The notes below the pieces were generated by a model. That model was not told the DNA's origin and made no database searches. It saw only the letters and a program-made list of their open reading frames with translations. Source: Polytrichum commune (lineage: Eukaryota > Streptophyta > Polytrichopsida > Polytrichales > Polytrichaceae). Taken from it: a DNA stretch of 64,000 nucleotides. The stretch is taken from positions 68,837,554-68,901,553 of the forward strand of contig OX485803.1 of assembly GCA_950295325.1 (NCBI GenBank), in the 5' to 3' direction. The position numbers were made by a program, and so were the translations under genes. Positions within the stretch are counted from its first letter, which is position 1, and each line of letters begins with the position of its first letter. Shown piece by piece: positions 22,985-33,194 of the stretch.

Positions 22985-24317
22985 CATGGCTGCAAAAACC
23001 GGTTTGGAGCCCCCGAAAACGTTGAAGATGCAGTCCCCTCTCTGCGTGAGGGTCCTCATCATCCGCAGGTAGAACTCCATGCGCAGCTCATCCGCGGGGT
23101 AGTTGGCGTACTTCGCCTCGTCATACAAGCTCCTGCTGGTACCCAACCCTTCTTGGACTTGGAAGAGTTTTTCCATCCTGGCTATAGGATGGTTGGGCAC
23201 CTTAAGTAGATCAGCTTTGTACACGAAGTACAAGCACAACACGTTGACGATCTTCGTCTTCTTGTCTTTCAACGTGTTGTACGCCCCCTCCGCCAGTGCA
23301 GCAACGTAGTGAGATTTCGAGACGGCATACTCCGGCTGCAATTTGCGCACGATCTCATAAACCTGCTCTGCCCTGCTGTCCTCGACAATCCAGAGCCAGA
23401 CGTCGACCTCCCTGAATTTGGGGTTGGCGTAGTCCACGAACTTCGACAAGAAAGGATCGTAAAAAGGGGTGCTCATAGTCCCCTCGAATGAGGCTCCAGG
23501 GATGTTCTTGAAGTCTATCATTCCGAAGGGGAAGCGGTCCCCGGCTTTAGTCCTGATCGCATTCCTTGACTCAGAGCCCGGCTAACCTTGGATCCTGAGA
23601 GGATCGACGGTGACCATGTTGAATTGCGCATCGCCTTCGAAACTGACGATCTTCTTCTCCTTTATGAAGTTGGAGAAGGCCCGCACTGAGTGTTCGGGAA
23701 GCGCCCGGTTCCTCCCCCCCTTCACGAGCTTGGATCTGAGGAAGTCGTCTCCCGCCTCCCTCATGAGTGCCGCCATGGACGCACTGGTGATTTTATATTC
23801 GGTTTTAAAGGCCCTCCAGTGCGCCTCGTCGACCTCTCCGTCCACGATGAGCTTCTTCTCGGGCACCAGCTTGTGCAGCTCCTGGACGATGGTCGTCTTC
23901 TTCTTCATGTTCTCCGTCCATTCCTTCATGGTGTAGCATGAAGGGACGAAGATCTTGGGTTTGGTGAAGACGATCTTAGGGTGGACCACAACATCTCTTC
24001 GCCGTCATCTTCACGTGTAAGATGTGGGACGCTGCTTTTCCCATCTCTGTGTCGGAGAGACCTTGAAGCGCTCTGAAGAACTCCCTCACCAGAGGCTTCA
24101 TTTGCTTGAAGCGCGCAGTCTGGTTGAAAAGCATGCCGGTGTCGGGGTCGATGAGGTCACCCGTCTCGTGTTTTTCGAAAACATGCTTTCATCTTGCCCA
24201 CACGGAATCGGACACTGTGATCAAATAGATTTCTCCTCTTAGCTCGTTATATTTTTTTTGCTTGTGGTTAGCATTGTCGATCGAGGAGAATTTATTGATC
24301 ATTTGATATTTGAAGTC
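22985..24317 (-). CDS. Exon 2: degenerate N4/N6 amino-methyltransferase-like region (broken)
   Basis: The exon starts DFKYQMINKFSSIDNANHKQ after tgtgcag and ends CIFNVFGGSKPVFAAM before gtaagc. NVFGGSKPVFAAM joined to exon 3's GLNIYSYVEDADVQFY matches the order of motif I (D.F.GSG) and the acidic motif II of beta-class DNA amino-methyltransferases. The upstream block DVWLWIVEDSRAEQVYEIVR ... KIVNVLCLYFVYKA parallels GALLLFHPDDN ... LFQVVLLVRA in the clearer methyltransferase gene at 41.7-43.0 kb. No good DPPY motif is seen, so it is probably catalytically dead or a structural homologue. Lesions are TGA at 24191-24189, a one-base frame change near 23985-24010, and TAG at 23584-23582. Confidence 0.45.
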
Positions 24318-24380
24318 CTGCACAGAAAGTCATTAGCACATGTTAGACAACACATCATGGAAAAACAAATGCAACAGCAG

Positions 24381-24514
24381 TTTGGGTCGATCGACCCAAA
24401 CTATGAACCTGGTGAAGACAACAAAACAATGGAAGAGTTTGGGTCGACCGACCCAAACTATGAAATTGTTGAAGACAATAAAACAATGTAGGAGTTTGGG
24501 TCGATCGACCCAAA
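24381..24514. repeat. Three palindromes in intron 1 (24381, 24438, 24495)
   Basis: All have perfect arms, with centres AT, AC and AT, and are spaced 57 and 57 bases. The DNA between them is itself similar ('ctatgaa...gttgaagacaa.aaaacaatg'), so this is a short tandem array of 57-bp units. Confidence 0.95.
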
Positions 24515-24523
24515 CATACTCAC

Positions 24524-25816
24524 CTCTCATTTGGGGTTCTTGTCTTTAGCATTCTCCCTTTCTTTGGGAGGCCTGCCATAAAACTCCCACACCTCCCTCG
24601 AGGCCATGATGTTTCTGATCCATGATGTGTGATAGGCCCTCTTTTTGTTCCCCATGTTGAAGAACCTAGAGATGTCGTTGAGAACCGTCTCGTTGTCCGA
24701 CCAAACCACCAAAGCCTTCCAAACTTTTAGCTTCTCCTTCTGGTTGTTCGGGTCGTCCCACTCGGTCATCAGCTGGATATTTTTCGACGCCTCCACACTG
24801 TGCTGCCCATCAATCAGCCAGAAGTCTCCTTTGGAGATTGCCGGCCACATCTCAGGCGTCGACATTCTTTTCAGCCCTTGTGGCATGACAACAATTGTCT
24901 GCCTGTCGTCCTTGAACTGCCCGCCCAAGATTTGAGCGACCATCCAGTCGACGTAGGCGTCCTTCTTGGCTCGGACGCACTTCTCTGGTGGCGCAAGGTG
25001 GCACTGCGCAATGTTGACCTCGAATTTGAAGTCCCTGCCCACGAAGAAGCAGTGCAGGCATTTTGTCTCGAAGTTGTTGTTTATTTTTTGTATTTCGCCT
25101 ACATCCACCTCTTGGCCAGGCTTCGGCATCCGGAGCTCTGGGAAAACATGCTCGTCAGTCATCACCGATGACTCTCTTCCCCTCTTGGAAGGGGTCATCT
25201 GACGGCTTGTTGATGGCGTTGGCGTCTCGCTGTCAGCCGGCGTTGTTGTAGTGCTCGTCCGTCTCGAGTCTGCAGGGACCGCCCGCGGTTTCCTCACAGT
25301 TTGTGGTCTTGAGGACCCTACGCCTTCTTCCGTCGTTGCCTTCCGCCTCACAGGCTGCTGCGTCTTGGGTTTGCTTTGCAGCGCCTTGTTAAGAACCGTG
25401 ATAGCCTGTTTTAATTTCGTGAACCTGCTCGCAACCTTCGTGTTGGTTACAGTGCCATCTATGAATATGGCCTCCGATTTTATGGTTTTAGGGTCGACGC
25501 AAGTCTCCTTGGCGTACAGGGGGTCGAAGGGCTCCGAGAACTGGTGCATGAACATGTGGACGTTCTGCACGGCGGAGTTCTCCAGTATGACGTCGACGTA
25601 GTCCCCGAGAGCTTGGACGGACGCAACCTCCCATCCCGTCAGCGTTGCCCAGGTGTGTTGCTCGTGGGTCCCCACCTTCACCACCTGAACGGACCATGCC
25701 AGAACGATGCCATCTTTTGGGACGTATGAATCGTCCTGTGGTGTTTCATACTCCTGCCAAAGGTGGTCTGGCGCGAGCATGAACCACCTTTCACCTGGTC
25801 TCTTCTTAGGGGCCAT
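24524..25816 (-). CDS. Exon 1: ParB/DGQHR-like domain protein
   Basis: The exon opens with MAPKKRPGERWFML directly after a ttacag acceptor-like site, so a 5' UTR intron is likely. The first 130 residues are a compact unknown region. Residues about 150-220 are Ser/Thr/Pro/Arg-rich linker. From about residue 240 a globular region follows, whose best landmark is ISKGDFWLIDGQHSVEASKN, about residues 330-350. That resembles the hhxhhDGxHRhxAh motif of ParB/sulfiredoxin-fold and DGQHR proteins, with Ser where Arg is usual. LKVWKALVVWSDNE and NDISRFFNMGNKKRAYHT follow. In bacteria and phages such domains bind or cut DNA and are often fused to methyltransferases. An in-frame TGA (NPK-stop-E) lies two codons before a perfect GTGAGT donor, so the original codon was probably CGA. 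Assignment to the ParB fold is by motif only. Confidence 0.55.
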
Positions 25817-25844
25817 CTGTAATTCAAGAAATCGAGAATGTCAG

Positions 25845-26362
25845 TTTCGGTCGATCGACCCAAAGTATTGCAAAGTGCATTTAACATTTGGGGGATTGAG
25901 AGAAATTTATTATATTTGCCATCATGAATTCAAGGTTTGGGTCGATCGACCTAAACCTTGAACCCATGTTGCGCGTGTTCTTGATAGGTCCTCGTTAGAG
26001 AGTATGGTTGTATTTGTATAGTATATGCTTATATCTATGAGTCCACCAATTTCAATTTCTGGCAACATTAAATATAAATTTCTATTTGGGGACGCCAGAA
26101 CCAATCCTTATGTTTGGAGGATTTTAATTTGGGCATCATTTGGGTTGGGTTTAGGGTTGAGGGTATTTACTTTATTTGGGTCGAACGACCCAAACATGAG
26201 GCTGCAATGTTTGGGTCGCTCGACCCAAACATTTACTTAATTTTCAAGATAGTTTTCAATGTTCTATTAGATTTTAAAGTGTGGTTTAGTTCGTCTCCCT
26301 GCACTGTTTGGGTCGATCGACCCAAACATGATGAGGCAAGAGTTTGGGTCGAACGACCCAAA
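25845..26362. repeat. Six palindromes in the 5' flank (25845, 25936, 26175, 26210, 26307, 26343)
   Basis: The first two have one arm mismatch each; the other four are perfect (centres AA, CT, AT, AA). 26175/26210 and 26307/26343 form pairs about 35 bases apart, the same spacing as in intron 2. A degenerate half-copy is seen at about 26416-26436. Confidence 0.95.
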
Positions 26363-26440
26363 CTTTAACTTAATTTTCAAGCCAATTTTCAATGTTTTAT
26401 TAGATTTTAAATTGTGGTTTGGGTCGTCTCCCGAAACTGT
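26238..26440. repeat. Direct duplication with a period of about 133 bp
   Basis: 'ttaattttcaag...ttttcaatgtt.tattagattttaaa.tgtggttt' occurs at about 26238 and 26371, each copy following a pair of palindromes. The unit of duplication thus includes a palindrome pair. Confidence 0.8.
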
Positions 26441-28705
26441 TGAATTTCCATAACATGTTTAATGTTTAGACAAGATATACAATGCTTATACATTGTATAT
26501 GAAACATGACCCTAAATAAATGAAGCAAATTAGGTAAAATGAAATTGTATACCTTGTTGATCACAGTCTTTCAAGCTGCTCTCAAATTTGATTTTTAGAA
26601 CCAGAACCCATAATCTCTATGATATCACTAAAAATCTACACTCAAAAACACCTTAGATGAACTATGATTCTCACAAGCACACTAAAACCCTCTCACAAAC
26701 ACCATGATTCTTGCAAGTTGAGGCCTAATTTGAAAGAACTCTACCTCTCTATCACACCCGACTCTGATGTCACTCAATGCATGCACTCTACAACAAGAAA
26801 AGAGTTCAACACAACAAAACCTGCCTAAAGTCACTCAATGCGTGCATTCTACAACAAGAAGAGAGAAACAAAATAGAATCAGAGCCAAGGAGGATAAGCA
26901 TCAGAGAGGAGGAGAGAAATGAAGAGAAAGAAGAATGACGGCGGCGCTTCGCGGGAAGCGGCGCGTCCAAGACAAAATAAAAAGGTGGGAGTGGAAGTGC
27001 TATGGAAAGCGGCGGCGGCATTTCCAAGAGCAGCGCTTGGCACGGAGGAAGAGATGAAGGAAAAAAAAAGAAAAAAGAAGGAGAGAGCGGAAGGGGTCGC
27101 CATGGACCCAATCCGGGCCATGAGATTGCCCCTGGACCATCAACGGCCCAGAAGCCTCACGGGCCAACACCCTGCCAGGTGTCGAAACCTCCTTGGTTAA
27201 GGTGGTTGCCCGCGAGGCTTGTGGTGTTGACACCTGCCACCCTAGGGACATTGCCTTCCGGGTTGTCCTTGCCCCTAGGTGCGGGACATAGGAGGGCCGG
27301 CGCCTCTCTTGGCCGCCCGGACCCGGCCTTCTAACCCGCTATTCATTAGCGACAATTCAATACCACTCAAAAAGCTACGTGGACTAAGGTATTCCACAAA
27401 ATTAACACCATCGCCAACTCATATTTTAATGGTGTTCAATTGAATGATCACCCGTTGGAATTGATAACATCGTAGAATGTAGCCATTATCGTTTTGGTGT
27501 TTGAATAATGTAATTTATGGAATCATATGAGAGTGTTACAAAGTCTAAGAGGAGTAATTCATAATTATATTGCAATCCACAAAGGCAATTACACGGTGCA
27601 ATAATATAAATATGGTAACCATTCACATGGTTAACAGTTTAGGATTATGTATTGTAATTTATATGATGGTTGTTGGTAGAGGACAATGCTCTAGTCTATA
27701 ATGGATACCCTAACAAGTAGCATTAGAGTGAACATTAATATATGTACTTAGAAGTTCACATTTGAAGTACATGGGAGAAACAAATGATTACAAATGTATC
27801 TACTGCAACCCCATGGAGTTCACATATCATATGAAGCCATTTAAACATTCAGTTTGATGTTTGATGATGCCTAAACCCTAAACCCTAAACCCTAAACAAC
27901 ACAAACCATAAATGGATGGCACATAGGTCAAATGACATGGGCCTTGGTGCTTGTAGTTTCCAATACAAATGTATATTGTCATCACAACATCCTAATTCAC
28001 AAACGTGAAAGATGGATGTGTGGTTTTTCACGAATGAACGCACTAAAGGAAATAAATGATATTGTGCTCACAAGTAGGTGATACAATATTAACCTATAAC
28101 CTTGTCACCTGGTAAGAAGAGCATAAGAACTAGATTATAATGGATAGGATGTTGTTCATGTTAACATGTTATTTGGAATAGTGAAAGATTATATATTAAT
28201 TTAAGGTAGATTTCATGTTGTGAATGATATGAGGACATACCTTTTGAACTTTGCATGTTTTGCTCACACACATTGGTAGAGTTCAAGGGACTTCACGATA
28301 GGTTCAAACATCCTTGAAAGATTGAACGTGCCAAATGTCATTTGTGGTTTATGGTTCCATTAATGACTTCCACATAGGTACTAGGTTATTGTCACACTTG
28401 GAGCCTTGAGGATGAAGCAATATTGGGTGCACACATTACAACACAACATATGTTCTTTTAATTAGCGCAAATTGAAAGTTGGCCAAATTATTCAAGTTTG
28501 TCATGGCATTAATTATTTGTTTTCAAAATATAAGTCCTCATGTGAGAGTCTAAATAATTGCATTAACTATTATATTTAGTGACTTTTAGTATATGAAGTT
28601 TTATAATACAGGCACATCTTTTGTCAATATATTGTTTGAAATATACCATAATGTTTGACTACAAGTAGAGTAAAACCCCTTAATAGATATAATCTTACAT
28701 ATTGT
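26441..28705. other. No gene recognised; GC-rich patch 26900-27340
   Basis: 26580-26870 is 5'-flank-like DNA with a short duplicated block ('cactcaatgc.tgca.tctac'). 26900-27340 is purine- and GC-rich and open in several frames, but no domain or codon pattern supports a gene. 27340-28700 is AT-rich and featureless apart from the telomere-like block. Confidence 0.4.
27870..27897. repeat. Interstitial plant-type telomere repeat, four CCCTAAA units
   Basis: Four consecutive CCCTAAA units (the first lacks one base) in AT-rich non-coding DNA. This is the Arabidopsis-type telomere unit common to most land plants and many streptophyte algae. Confidence 0.9.
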
Positions 28706-29256
28706 CATAGGGTTATTGGTATTTAGTGTATGCGTTCCATGGAGGGATCACACCCCCTTACATTTCATAACCACGTGCGATAAAAGTTTGCTACCCTATA
28801 TTACATGCCATAGATAATTTTTAAAATTATGATATTTTTTCTACATACACATAACCATTGATAATATCTTTTGTATATTTTTTTGAAATTTTTAGTCATC
28901 TTCATTTTTTGTAGTAATTTGTTTAGTTCAATGTTGCGTCATTCTAGTTAGAAACGGTATGTTTTATAAAAAAACAAATCATCAAATTTGGTTACCAATT
29001 TTTACTATGTAATAGATACTATGTATATCTACTCATGAAAAAAAAATCATAAACTTTTGAACCATTTTGGTGATGCTTTATGTAAAAAGTAGATTTTGTT
29101 TTATCGCACGTGGTGTTCAACTTGACAATGAAGTGCACCCCCCGTGATGCGTTCATATGTAGTGTATCAAAATCTTTATATCCTTTTTAGTTATATGATA
29201 GTTAGTGTTTGATACACTTAAAACGAACGCATACACTTCCTATTACTAACCCTATG
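28706..29256. mobile_element. Foldback/MITE-like element with long degenerate inverted arms
   Basis: The left end CATAGGGTTATT and the right end (reverse complement CATAGGGTTAGT) match, and both are followed by GTGTATGCGTTC about 20 bases in. Further in, CCACGTGCGATAAAA (28771-28785) pairs perfectly with its reverse complement at about 29099-29113. The middle is AT-rich and non-coding. I see no clear target duplication, so it is old or is a hairpin of another origin. Confidence 0.55.
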
Positions 29257-29884
29257 AGAGTAAGTAACATTAAATGTAAACTCAAACACTAAATATCCAC
29301 TATGGTGATATATTGAAGTTACATATAGGGATTTAGTATTAGTAAGGATGTGAGAAAAAAATACAACAATGATAAAAGGAGAAAGGAGATGGCAATAGGG
29401 AAGGTGGTGGTGTATTCATGTATAAAACTAATTATGAAAGAGTTGAAGAATAGTGTTGACCAAGTTAGGGTGGTAACAACTTTAAATATATGTTGAATTA
29501 TTCATTTGATGGTTGGGGCAACGAAGAGCCAAGCTAAATATACATTGTCTATTATTGACAAGAAGCGGGAAATTGAGTCAGAAGGTTTGAATTAACGTCC
29601 AAAGGAGACCAGGCGGGAAAGGCATCCAAAGAGGATGCCCAAAGCGGAGGCGGGTAGTATAAAGGGCCCAACCCCCCCCCCCCAAATGCTGGTTTTTTTT
29701 TTCATGTCCCAATCCTGAGATTGTTGCAAGCTCTCTAAGTTGGAGCTGTAATACACGGTTTGTGTACGCTTCCATTCATGAGCAGCTAATTACAACAAGC
29801 ATCTATGAGTTCAGTTGTCCCAAATAGGTTATATATAGATTAATAGAGAATCACCCGAATAAATAGGCGGATTTTGCGGAATTG
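29257..29884. other. No gene recognised
   Basis: AT-rich sequence with a C-run at 29671-29682 and a T-run after it. It leads into the palindrome array. Confidence 0.4.
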
Positions 29885-30786
29885 TTTGGGTCGGTCGACC
29901 CAAACCCAGCCGTATAGTGTGGGTGCTCTCTGTTGTGAGCCTGAACCCATCCTGCCTCAAGGTTTGGGTCGATCGACCCAAACCCAGCCCTATAGTGTGG
30001 GTGCTCACTGTTGTGAGCCTGAACCCATCCTGCCAAAAGGTTTGGGTCGCTCGACCCAAACCCAGCCCCCTAAGTGTGGGTGCTCTCTGTAGTGACCCTA
30101 AACCCATCCTGCCAAAAGGTTTGGGTCGCTCGACCCAAACCCAGCCCCCTAAGTGTGGGTGCTCCCTGTAGTGACCCTAAACCCATCCTGCCAAAAGGTT
30201 TGGGTCGCTCGACCCAAACCCAGCCCCCTAAGTGTGGGTGCTCCCTGTAGTGACCCTAAACCCATCCTGCCAAAAGGTTTGGGTCGCTCGACCCAAACCC
30301 AGCCCCTAAGCGTAGGTGCTCCCTGTTTTGAGCCTGAACCCATCATGCCAAAAGGTTTGGGTCGCCCGACCCAAACCCAACCCCCTAAGTGTGGGTGCTC
30401 CCTGTAGTGACCCTAAACCCATCCTGCCAAAAGGTTTGGGTCGCTCGACCCAAACCCAGCCCCTAAGTGTAGGTGCTCACTGTTGTGAGCCTGAACCCAT
30501 CCTGCCAAAAGGTTTGGGTCGCCCGACCCAAACCCAGCCCCTAAGTGTGGGTGCTCCCTGTAGTGAGCCTGAACACATCCTGCCAAAAGGTTTGGGTCGC
30601 TCGACCCAAACCCAACCCCTAAGTGTGGATGCTCTCTGTAGTGAGCCTGAACCCATCCTGCCAAAAGGTTTGGGTCTCTCGACCCAAACCCAACGCCTAA
30701 GTGTGGGTGCTCTCTGTATTGAGCCTGAACCCATCCTGCCAAAAGGTTTGGGTCGCTCGACCCAAACCCAGCCCCTAAGTGTGGAT
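29885..30786. repeat. Tandem array: 12 units of 78-79 bp, each with the 20-bp palindrome
   Basis: Palindromes start at 29885, 29963, 30041, 30120, 30199, 30278, 30356, 30435, 30513, 30591, 30669 and 30747. Centres are GT, AT, CC (two copies) and CT (the rest). One copy (30669) has an arm mismatch. Between them lies a conserved spacer ('cccagcccctaagtgtgggt', 'gctccctgtagtgagcct', 'gaacccatcctgccaaaagg'). Long open frames on both strands here are by-products of repeat units that are near a multiple of three. The array ends about 195 bases before the transposase-like ATG. Confidence 0.97.
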
Positions 30787-30980
30787 GGGATCTGGATGAC
30801 AGTGTGTCCACTAGCCACCCCAGACCTTTACAAACCCAATGGCATAGCAGTCATATGAACTTGTATGAGCACTGAGTATTTGCAATTTTGTTTATATAAG
30901 ATGGTTTTTGTGTTCTTTGATTTGAACCTACAATTTTTGTGGTTTTTTGACAATGTTCAATGTTCATGTGTGTAGGCAGA

Positions 30981-33194
30981 ATGGATAGGTTTAGTGAAAT
31001 AGGGGATTGGTCATCTGATGACATGGCCACTTGGCCATCTGCATCTGATGATGAGCTAGACATTGTCGGGGAGGCTACTATGGTTGACAGTGCGGATGAA
31101 GATCATTTGGATTTACCTTCGTCTTCCGTACCGCAGTGTCCCATTGTTGAATGTACGGGACTTTCAAGGGCTTCGTGGGTGAATTTGGAGGTGATACTTC
31201 TTAATGATAGTGGAGTTGTTGTGGCAGAGGGGATTTGTCGTAACACCCATCCGCAAGATTGCATTGATGAAAACCCGCTTGGCACCGATGACGTTGGGGT
31301 TGTCATATTGGAGTCGGTCGTTCATTCCGAGGTAGATCCCACTCATAGGTTCTCCCTCCGCAGATGGCCATTGAGGAATGTCACAATTGATGGAGTTAGC
31401 TTGCGTGAACATGAGCAATGACACATGCAAATCGAAAAGGAGCTGAAATCAAACATGCGGCCGCGCAAGGGTCAAAGAAAGTACGATACATTGGCACGTC
31501 CTGCTCCGTCTGCAACTGCTTGTAAACGTCAAAGGTTGCTCGGGGAGGAATCGATTAGAGAAGTTGCCACAAAGGATTGTTGTGTGCATCGTTGTTGCCA
31601 ATTGTTTCCAAGGGATAAATTGAAGGCCATCCGCGAAGAAATGTGGCTTGGAGATTTTCGTCTAAGATCCACAAGAAAACTTGATGTCCATAGGGCGATA
31701 CATGTGAATGGGACGGGTCGCAAGGTCATCACCATTGAAAGCATAGACGTGTGTTGTAAGGCATGGTACACCATTCACGGTGTGTCGAAAGCGGACTTTT
31801 ATAGACAAGCCGCTTATGCCAAGGAAGGCCGCCGGTCCCGTCACCATGGTAACGTGGGTTTAAAGAAGCCTAGGGAAGCAACAAGGCAAGCAACGGCCAC
31901 TCTAGCAACCATCATTGTCCCCCTTGCCGATGCAATGCCGCACAAAACACGCACACTCACAACCGGTGAAAAGGTTGTGGAGAAAATTCTTCCCACATGC
32001 ACAAAATGGAAAGACATATTGTTGGACGTGAATGCAGTTGGCGAGAAGATTGGGTTGGAGCCAATTTCATTGTCAAAATTGAGTGCAATCAAGAAAGAAA
32101 ACTTTAGCGAATATATAACAAAAAGACGAGGGGATAAATTTGCCAGGTGCTCTAATTGCGAGAAGTTTAAGCGCCTCCGGTATGCACACACGATGGGTAC
32201 CGAATCATATGCAGCACATCAATTGAACTATTTCAAGCACGTAAACATGCAAGAGGCACACCGTAATGATTACTACACAAATAGAGCTTTGTCCATCTCC
32301 AGGCCCTTGGAGGTTCTTACGGTCATCCATGACAAAATGGACCATGCCAAAACAACCTTCCCATGTTTTGCAAATCGAATCAAGGCCACGGATGGGTTTT
32401 TTAAGTTGCCTGTATCGGTTACAGGTGAACTTCGAAAAAATGTCATGACATACCCTAAATGTTGTGGTGTTTTATTCCGTGATGTAATTGAGAACATGGA
32501 TTCACTCAAAATGGTTTAGTTATATCTAATCACGTTGGGTTGGCATTGCAGGAATGATTGCACATGGACACGGTGATGTCAAGTTTGCTCATTATGCTCT
32601 TGATTTGTATCCAGCGGATTCAAACCACATGATAGGGTCATTTGCAAGGCTTTTACGTGATTTAGAGAATCCGCCAGCCTATTCTTCAGGATTGTTATTT
32701 GAAAACACAGGTTCAACACCTCTATATGAAGCGGTGTTGGATAGAAAAGATGTATGCTTCCATTCGTTGCCAGAGCCACCCAGTGAACCCGTGATTGCCA
32801 AAAAGTTGCCTCCCACTTTGCGTGTCCAATTGGACAATTGTGCCAAGGACAATAAAAGTAGATATGTATTTGCATATTGGTCGTTGTTGGTTGCGAAAGG
32901 CATTTTCAAGGAGGTTTTTGTGTCCTTCCTATTGATAGGCCACACGCACGATGATATTGATGCATCTTTTGGGTGGTGGAGCATGAAGTTGCGGGAGGAG
33001 GATTTTCCTACAATCCCGTTATTGATGAAGTCGTACATGGATTTGGAGAACGTTCCTGTCATCCCCCATATGATTGAGGAGGTGCCAGACTTCAAGGCAT
33101 TTATAGAACCTTATATTCGAAGTGGAGCTCACCGATTGATCGGGCACACGAAGGCACAACAATTCCGCTTCTATATGCGTGACGATGGTGTCCC
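30981..33194 (+). pseudogene. DUF7869-type transposase-like gene, interrupted
   Basis: ATG 30981 follows a tgtgtag acceptor-like site. The N-terminus is acidic (SSDDMATWPSASDDELDIVG). Later come a Cys/His-rich part (KDCCVHRCCQLFPRDKLKAI), KHVNMQEAHRNDYYTNRALS and IHDKMDHAKTTFPCF. After a short intron near 32513-32551 come LRVQLDNCAKDNKSRYVFAY, EVFVSFLLIGHTHDDIDASF and QQFRFYMRDDGVP. The D, DNCxxxNK and HTHxDID motifs match the RNase H-like core of the DUF7869 proteins found in plant and animal mobile elements. Lesions are TGA at 31419 (probably from CGA) and a frame problem at the intron (no GT donor restores the frame, and TAG lies at 32517). The C-terminus is lost at 33195, where integrase sequence begins. 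Confidence 0.75.

Larger units (their letters stand above)
20001..25816 (-). pseudogene. Chimeric four-exon gene: ParB-like / methyltransferase-like / coiled region / HAD phosphatase
   Basis: Four GC-rich minus-strand exons join with every intron in phase 0: 25816-24524, 24317-22985, 22774-21329 and 20813-20001. Donors are GTGAGT, GTAAGC and GTAATG; acceptors are tgtgcag, tgtgcag and ccgcag. The joined product would be about 1,600 residues. Lesions are an in-frame TGA just before the exon 1 donor, TGA at 24191-24189, a frameshift near 24000 and TAG at 23584-23582. Each stop is explained by one transition (CGA, TGG and CAG precursors). The copy is therefore a young pseudogene, or the locus holds two or more shorter genes. 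Fifteen 20-bp palindromes lie in its introns, exon 3 and 5' flank. The exon entries give domain detail. Confidence 0.6.

Noticed and set aside
26806-27334. Open frames in the GC-rich patch
   Set aside because: Low-complexity purine/pyrimidine runs (Lys/Glu or Phe/Ser-rich products) with no domain.
29885-30786. CRISPR array
   Set aside because: The units repeat in full (78-79 bp, spacer conserved between copies), there are no unique spacers or cas genes, and the DNA is eukaryotic.
29829-30858. Long open frames on both strands (up to 180 codons) as repeat proteins
   Set aside because: They arise from the repeat length and recur in several frames of the same units. No start, splice or composition evidence favours one.
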